This document shows, one piece after another, positions 60,610 to 64,000 of a stretch of DNA of 64,000 bases; position 1 is the stretch's first letter; each line of letters starts with the position of its first letter. The DNA is from Nematostella vectensis. Its lineage: Eukaryota; Cnidaria; Anthozoa; Actiniaria; Edwardsiidae. The stretch is from positions 1 to 64,000 of the forward strand of contig NC_064037.1 in NCBI RefSeq assembly GCF_932526225.1. Direction: 5' to 3'. The notes under the pieces are model-generated. The model saw nothing but the letters and a program-made list of their open reading frames with translations, was not told the DNA's origin and ran no database searches. A program made the position numbers and the translations under genes.

Positions 60610-62611
60610 TGAACTTTAATGTTCTATTTGAAGGGGCGCATTTTGTACAGGGAAGCATACATAGAATGCTTAACTGGTGGAGAGGGGAGAGGTAACAGTT
60701 TATTGAGCATAATGTCAACAATAGCAGGGGGAAGGGAGGGGCACTCTCTTCATACAATATTGCAGTTGTTACCTATTATTAAATAAGTTTGTAAGATATA
60801 TTTGTTTATTAAGCAAGGTCTATTTCTGAGACAAGCAAACTCAAGTAAGAGCTGTTGAAATAACAGGTGAGTATTAAAAAAAAAAACAATTATCTGATTA
60901 GAAAATTAATGTAGATTCCTTTGCACCAAATAAGAACAAACTTCATTTTGTTATTATTTATGAGGAACGAGATGAGCTCTACAAGGCCAAGAAGAAATAT
61001 GTATTGCTCATCTAAATTATACAAGTAAATAATAATATTAAAAAAAGAATTACTGTAAGTAATTAGAGTGGTTTTCATTAACCCGTGAAACAAAGTGCGA
61101 TAGTTAAACGGTAATAGTTAGTAAAACACAAAAACGAACAAAAGAATCAGATCACAACAAAGTGTAATACGCTAAAGCGTAGTTCACGGGTTAATGAAGG
61201 TTTTAACATTTCAACCTTACATCCACATGAAAGTAATGCCTAATATCGAGTGCCCTACAGTAAGTGTTTTGCAGTCAAGTTGTTTTCTGTTAGTAGGTAA
61301 AAAATTATTCTAAATAATAGTAATCATAGCTATGGTCACCACTTACACATATAGCACTTGTAATGAAAAGAAAGAAAAAATATATATATGCAGTCAAACA
61401 ACAGAATTGCATGATAACCTTGAATATATTGAATAAAGGACTGCAAAAAAACATCTATTGTACTAGTTGCTTGAATTGACCCTTGGCTATTTTTAGCTGA
61501 ATTCCCCTCCCCCTCTAAAAAAGAAAATAATAATAATAATAGCACAAAACTAAAAAGAAAACAAACACAGCAGAGACCCCCACCAACAATTTTGATTTTT
61601 TTTACTTTCCTTTAAAGGGGGAGTGTCATGTTTAAGAGATTTGCAATAGCTCTAGAGCCCTGACACAATGAACTTCAGTGAAATTCTAATACTGACTTAT
61701 GAGCTTTTGGTACATGTGGGAGACTTTAAACAAAACAAAAAAAAATGACCACAAACTGTCCATTAACATAGTTTTCAATATAATATTGCATATTATTTAA
61801 TAAGGTATTAACAGCTTTTAAAAAGTTCAACTGTTTGTAGACACTTAAAAGCTTACAATAAACACTGACTCGAGACATGCGCAGTACTATGCTGCTGCCC
61901 CTTTAAAGTAAAATACAGCTTTACTTAGTCAGCGTAGAAAATATTGCGGATTTTGTCAATATTCTAATATGAATATGTCAATATTCTCCCCCCTTACGTC
62001 TTTATTTCTATTTATTTTATGCTTTTCACATGATACCAAAACAGCGTCTTTTTTCTTCGCTAATTTGATGTCATGTACACAATAAAAGAGATGCGCCCGT
62101 GCGCATGGCGAGTCCCCAAGGGACCAAAGACGCCCAAATAGACCTCTATTTTTTGTCATCCACAATCTCGGCGAGCTGTGCGTGGCGTAACCGTATTACA
62201 GGCCTGGGATCCTGGTTATTGTCCTCCCCATTAATGCGCGGGTTGGGATAACCTTGCAAGAGTGTTGTACAGCATATTCGCTCGGAAATATCGGTGCTTG
62301 GGGCCTTCGGGTTCTTTACAGCCTTCCGTAAAAGCCTTGTGCTGCCATACCGATTGGGTAATCCGTATGTATGGTTTCCGTTTTGTTCTTCAGACCGGGT
62401 TCGATCTCAGGCCAATGGGCTTTTTTTTTTAATTCGCTTTTTTTTCTTTGTGCTGGACCCCCTTAATCCTGATAGGTTTTGCGCAAAAATAAAAAAAAAA
62501 GTGAGTTTGCAAAGTAAGCTTGCTAGATTTGTTGATTATATGTATTCAATTTGTTCCTAGGAAGTTAACAAAAAACACAAAGCAAAGAGTTTGAGGAAGT
62601 AAACAAGTCTG
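60610..62611 (+). repeat. 2-kb unit 26
   Basis: Matches unit 24 (TTTTGTTATTATTTATG, AAGTGCGATAG, AGCACAAAACT). tRNA-like module 62351-62418 with the B-box change GGTTCGATCTC. Confidence 0.95.
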
Positions 62612-64000
62612 TGAACTTTAATGTTCTATTTGAAGGGGCGCATTTTGTACAGGGAAGCATACATAGAATGCTTAACTGGTGGAGAGGGGAGAGGTAACAG
62701 TTTATTGAGCATAATGTCAACAATAGCAGGGGGAAGAGAGGGGCACTCTCTATATACAATATTGCAGTTGTTACCTATAATTAAATAAGTTTGTAACATG
62801 TCTTTGTTTTTTAAGCAAGGTCTATTTCTGAGACAAGCAAACTCAAGTAAGGCTGTTAAAATAACAGGTGAGTGTTAAAAGAAAAACAATTATCTGATTA
62901 GAAAACTACTGTAGATTCGTTTGCACCAAAATAAGAACAAACTTCATTTTGTTTGTTATTTATGAGGAACGAGATAAGCTCTACAAAGCCATAAAGAAAT
63001 ATGTATTGCTCATCTAAATTATACAAGTAAATAATAATATTAAAAAAGAACTACTGTAAGTAATTAGAGTGGTTTTCATTAACCTGTGAAACAAAGTGTG
63101 ATAGTTAAACGGTAATAGTTAGTAAAACACAAAAAAGTACAATAGAATCAGATCACCACAAAGTGTAATACGCTAAAGCGTAGTTCACGGGTTAATGAAG
63201 GTTTTGACATTTCAACCTTACATCCACATGAAAGTAATGCCTAATATCGAGAGCCCTACAGTAAGTGTTTTGCAGTCAAGTTGTTTTCTGTTAGTAGGTA
63301 AAAAATTATTCTAAATAATAGTAATCATAGCTATGGTCACCACTTACACATATAGCACTTGTAATGAAAAGAAAGAAAAAATATATATATGCAGTCAAAC
63401 AACAGAATTGCATGATAACCTTGAATATATTGAATAAAGGACTGCAAAAAAACATCTTTTGTACTAGTTGCTTGAATTGACCCTTGGCTATTTTTAGCTG
63501 AATTCCCCTCCCCCTCTAAAAAAGAAAATAATAATAATAATAGAACAAAACTAAAAAGAAAACAAACACAGCAGAGACCCCCACGAACAATGTTGATTTT
63601 TTTTTACTTTCCTTTAAAGGGGGAGTGTCATGTTTAAGAGATTTGCAATAGCTCTAGAGCCCTGACACAATGAACTTCAGTGAAATTCTAATACTGACTT
63701 ATGAGCTTTTGGTACATGTGGGAGACTTTAAACAAAACAAAAAAAAATGACCACAAACTGTCCATTAACATAGTTTTCAATATAATATTGCATATTATTT
63801 AATAAGGTATTGACAGCTTTTAAAAAGTTCAACTGTTTGTAGACACTTAAAAGCCTACAATAAACACTGACTCGAGACATGCGCAGTACTATGCTGCTGC
63901 CCCTTTAAAGTAAAATACAGCTTTACTTAATCAGCGTAGACAATATTGCGGATTTTGTCAATATTCTAATATGAATATGTCAATATTCTCCCCCCTTACG
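62612..64000 (+). repeat. 2-kb unit 27, cut by window edge
   Basis: Matches unit 25 (AAGGCTGTTAAAAT, GATTCGTTTGC, GTACAATAG, AACCTGTGAAAC). The sequence ends before the tRNA-like module, so the array continues beyond the window. Confidence 0.95.

Larger units (their letters stand above)
10645..64000. repeat. Subtelomeric tandem array of a ~1,999-bp unit
   Basis: The anchor TGAACTTTAATG recurs at 10645, 12641, 14643, 16641 and so on to 62612. There are 26 complete units of 1,994-2,002 bp (mean about 1,998.7) and one of 1,389 bp cut by the window edge. All units share one orientation and differ mainly by single bases and homopolymer length. The array is AT-rich, with no supported protein gene. 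Each unit contains a purine/G-rich tract, a TTAA-bounded MITE-like element, an AAT microsatellite, a 298-bp inverted-repeat segment and a tRNA-like module with a T-run. Unit boundaries used here are arbitrary, set by the junction at 10645. Confidence 0.97.

Noticed and set aside
10645-64000. Tandem ribosomal, 5S, snRNA or spliced-leader gene array.
   Set aside because: No rRNA core sequences, no recognisable U1/U2/U6 starts, and no clear Sm site beside a short leader. The only Pol III signal is the B box in the tRNA-like module.

Overview
The window is the left end of a eukaryotic chromosome, most likely from an animal. It opens with about 1.8 kb of the C-rich telomere strand (CCCTAA read 5'->3', i.e. 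TTAGGG), so position 1 faces the chromosome tip. The rest is AT-rich, intron-like or satellite DNA with no intact protein gene. TTAGGG telomeres, several MITE-like inverted-repeat elements and an exon-like stretch with classical GT/AG borders fit a metazoan, perhaps a marine invertebrate. The sequence alone does not fix the species.

Layout: (1) 1-1814 telomere. (2) 1815-5414 a mosaic of diverged repeats. It holds a 235-bp inverted repeat with arms 2.5 kb apart, a recurring 17-bp motif that forms inverted pairs, three TTACGTAA palindromes and RFX-type X-box palindromes. (3) 5415-6100 low-copy DNA with two weak coding relics, one resembling part of a death domain. (4) 6100-6595 a GC-rich minisatellite with a 212-bp higher-order period. 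(5) 6596-7036 low-copy DNA. (6) 7037-8993 a 271-bp satellite, about 7 copies. (7) 8993-9360 a 199-bp tandem duplication. (8) 9361-9880 low-copy DNA with an exon-like 78-bp segment on the minus strand. (9) 9880-10647 a second copy of 4613-5380, cut off exactly where the next array starts. (10) 10645-64000 a tandem array of a ~1,999-bp unit: 26 complete copies plus a partial one, running off the right edge.

The 2-kb unit is the main content. Each copy contains a 68-nt tRNA-like module (near-consensus RNA polymerase III B box, T-arm and acceptor-like pairing, followed by a T-run), a 117-bp element bounded by TTAA with 14-bp inverted ends ending CCC/GGG (piggyBac-like MITE), and a 298-bp inverted-repeat segment. 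It also has a G-rich purine tract, several short hairpins and an AAT microsatellite. The unit therefore looks like a satellite assembled from mobile-element pieces and then amplified. Shared rare variants show that copies were duplicated in blocks: alternating two-unit (4 kb) blocks, and a block of about seven units (14 kb). Short open frames recur in every unit, but they lie in these noncoding modules, often antisense to the tRNA-like part, and are not supported as genes.
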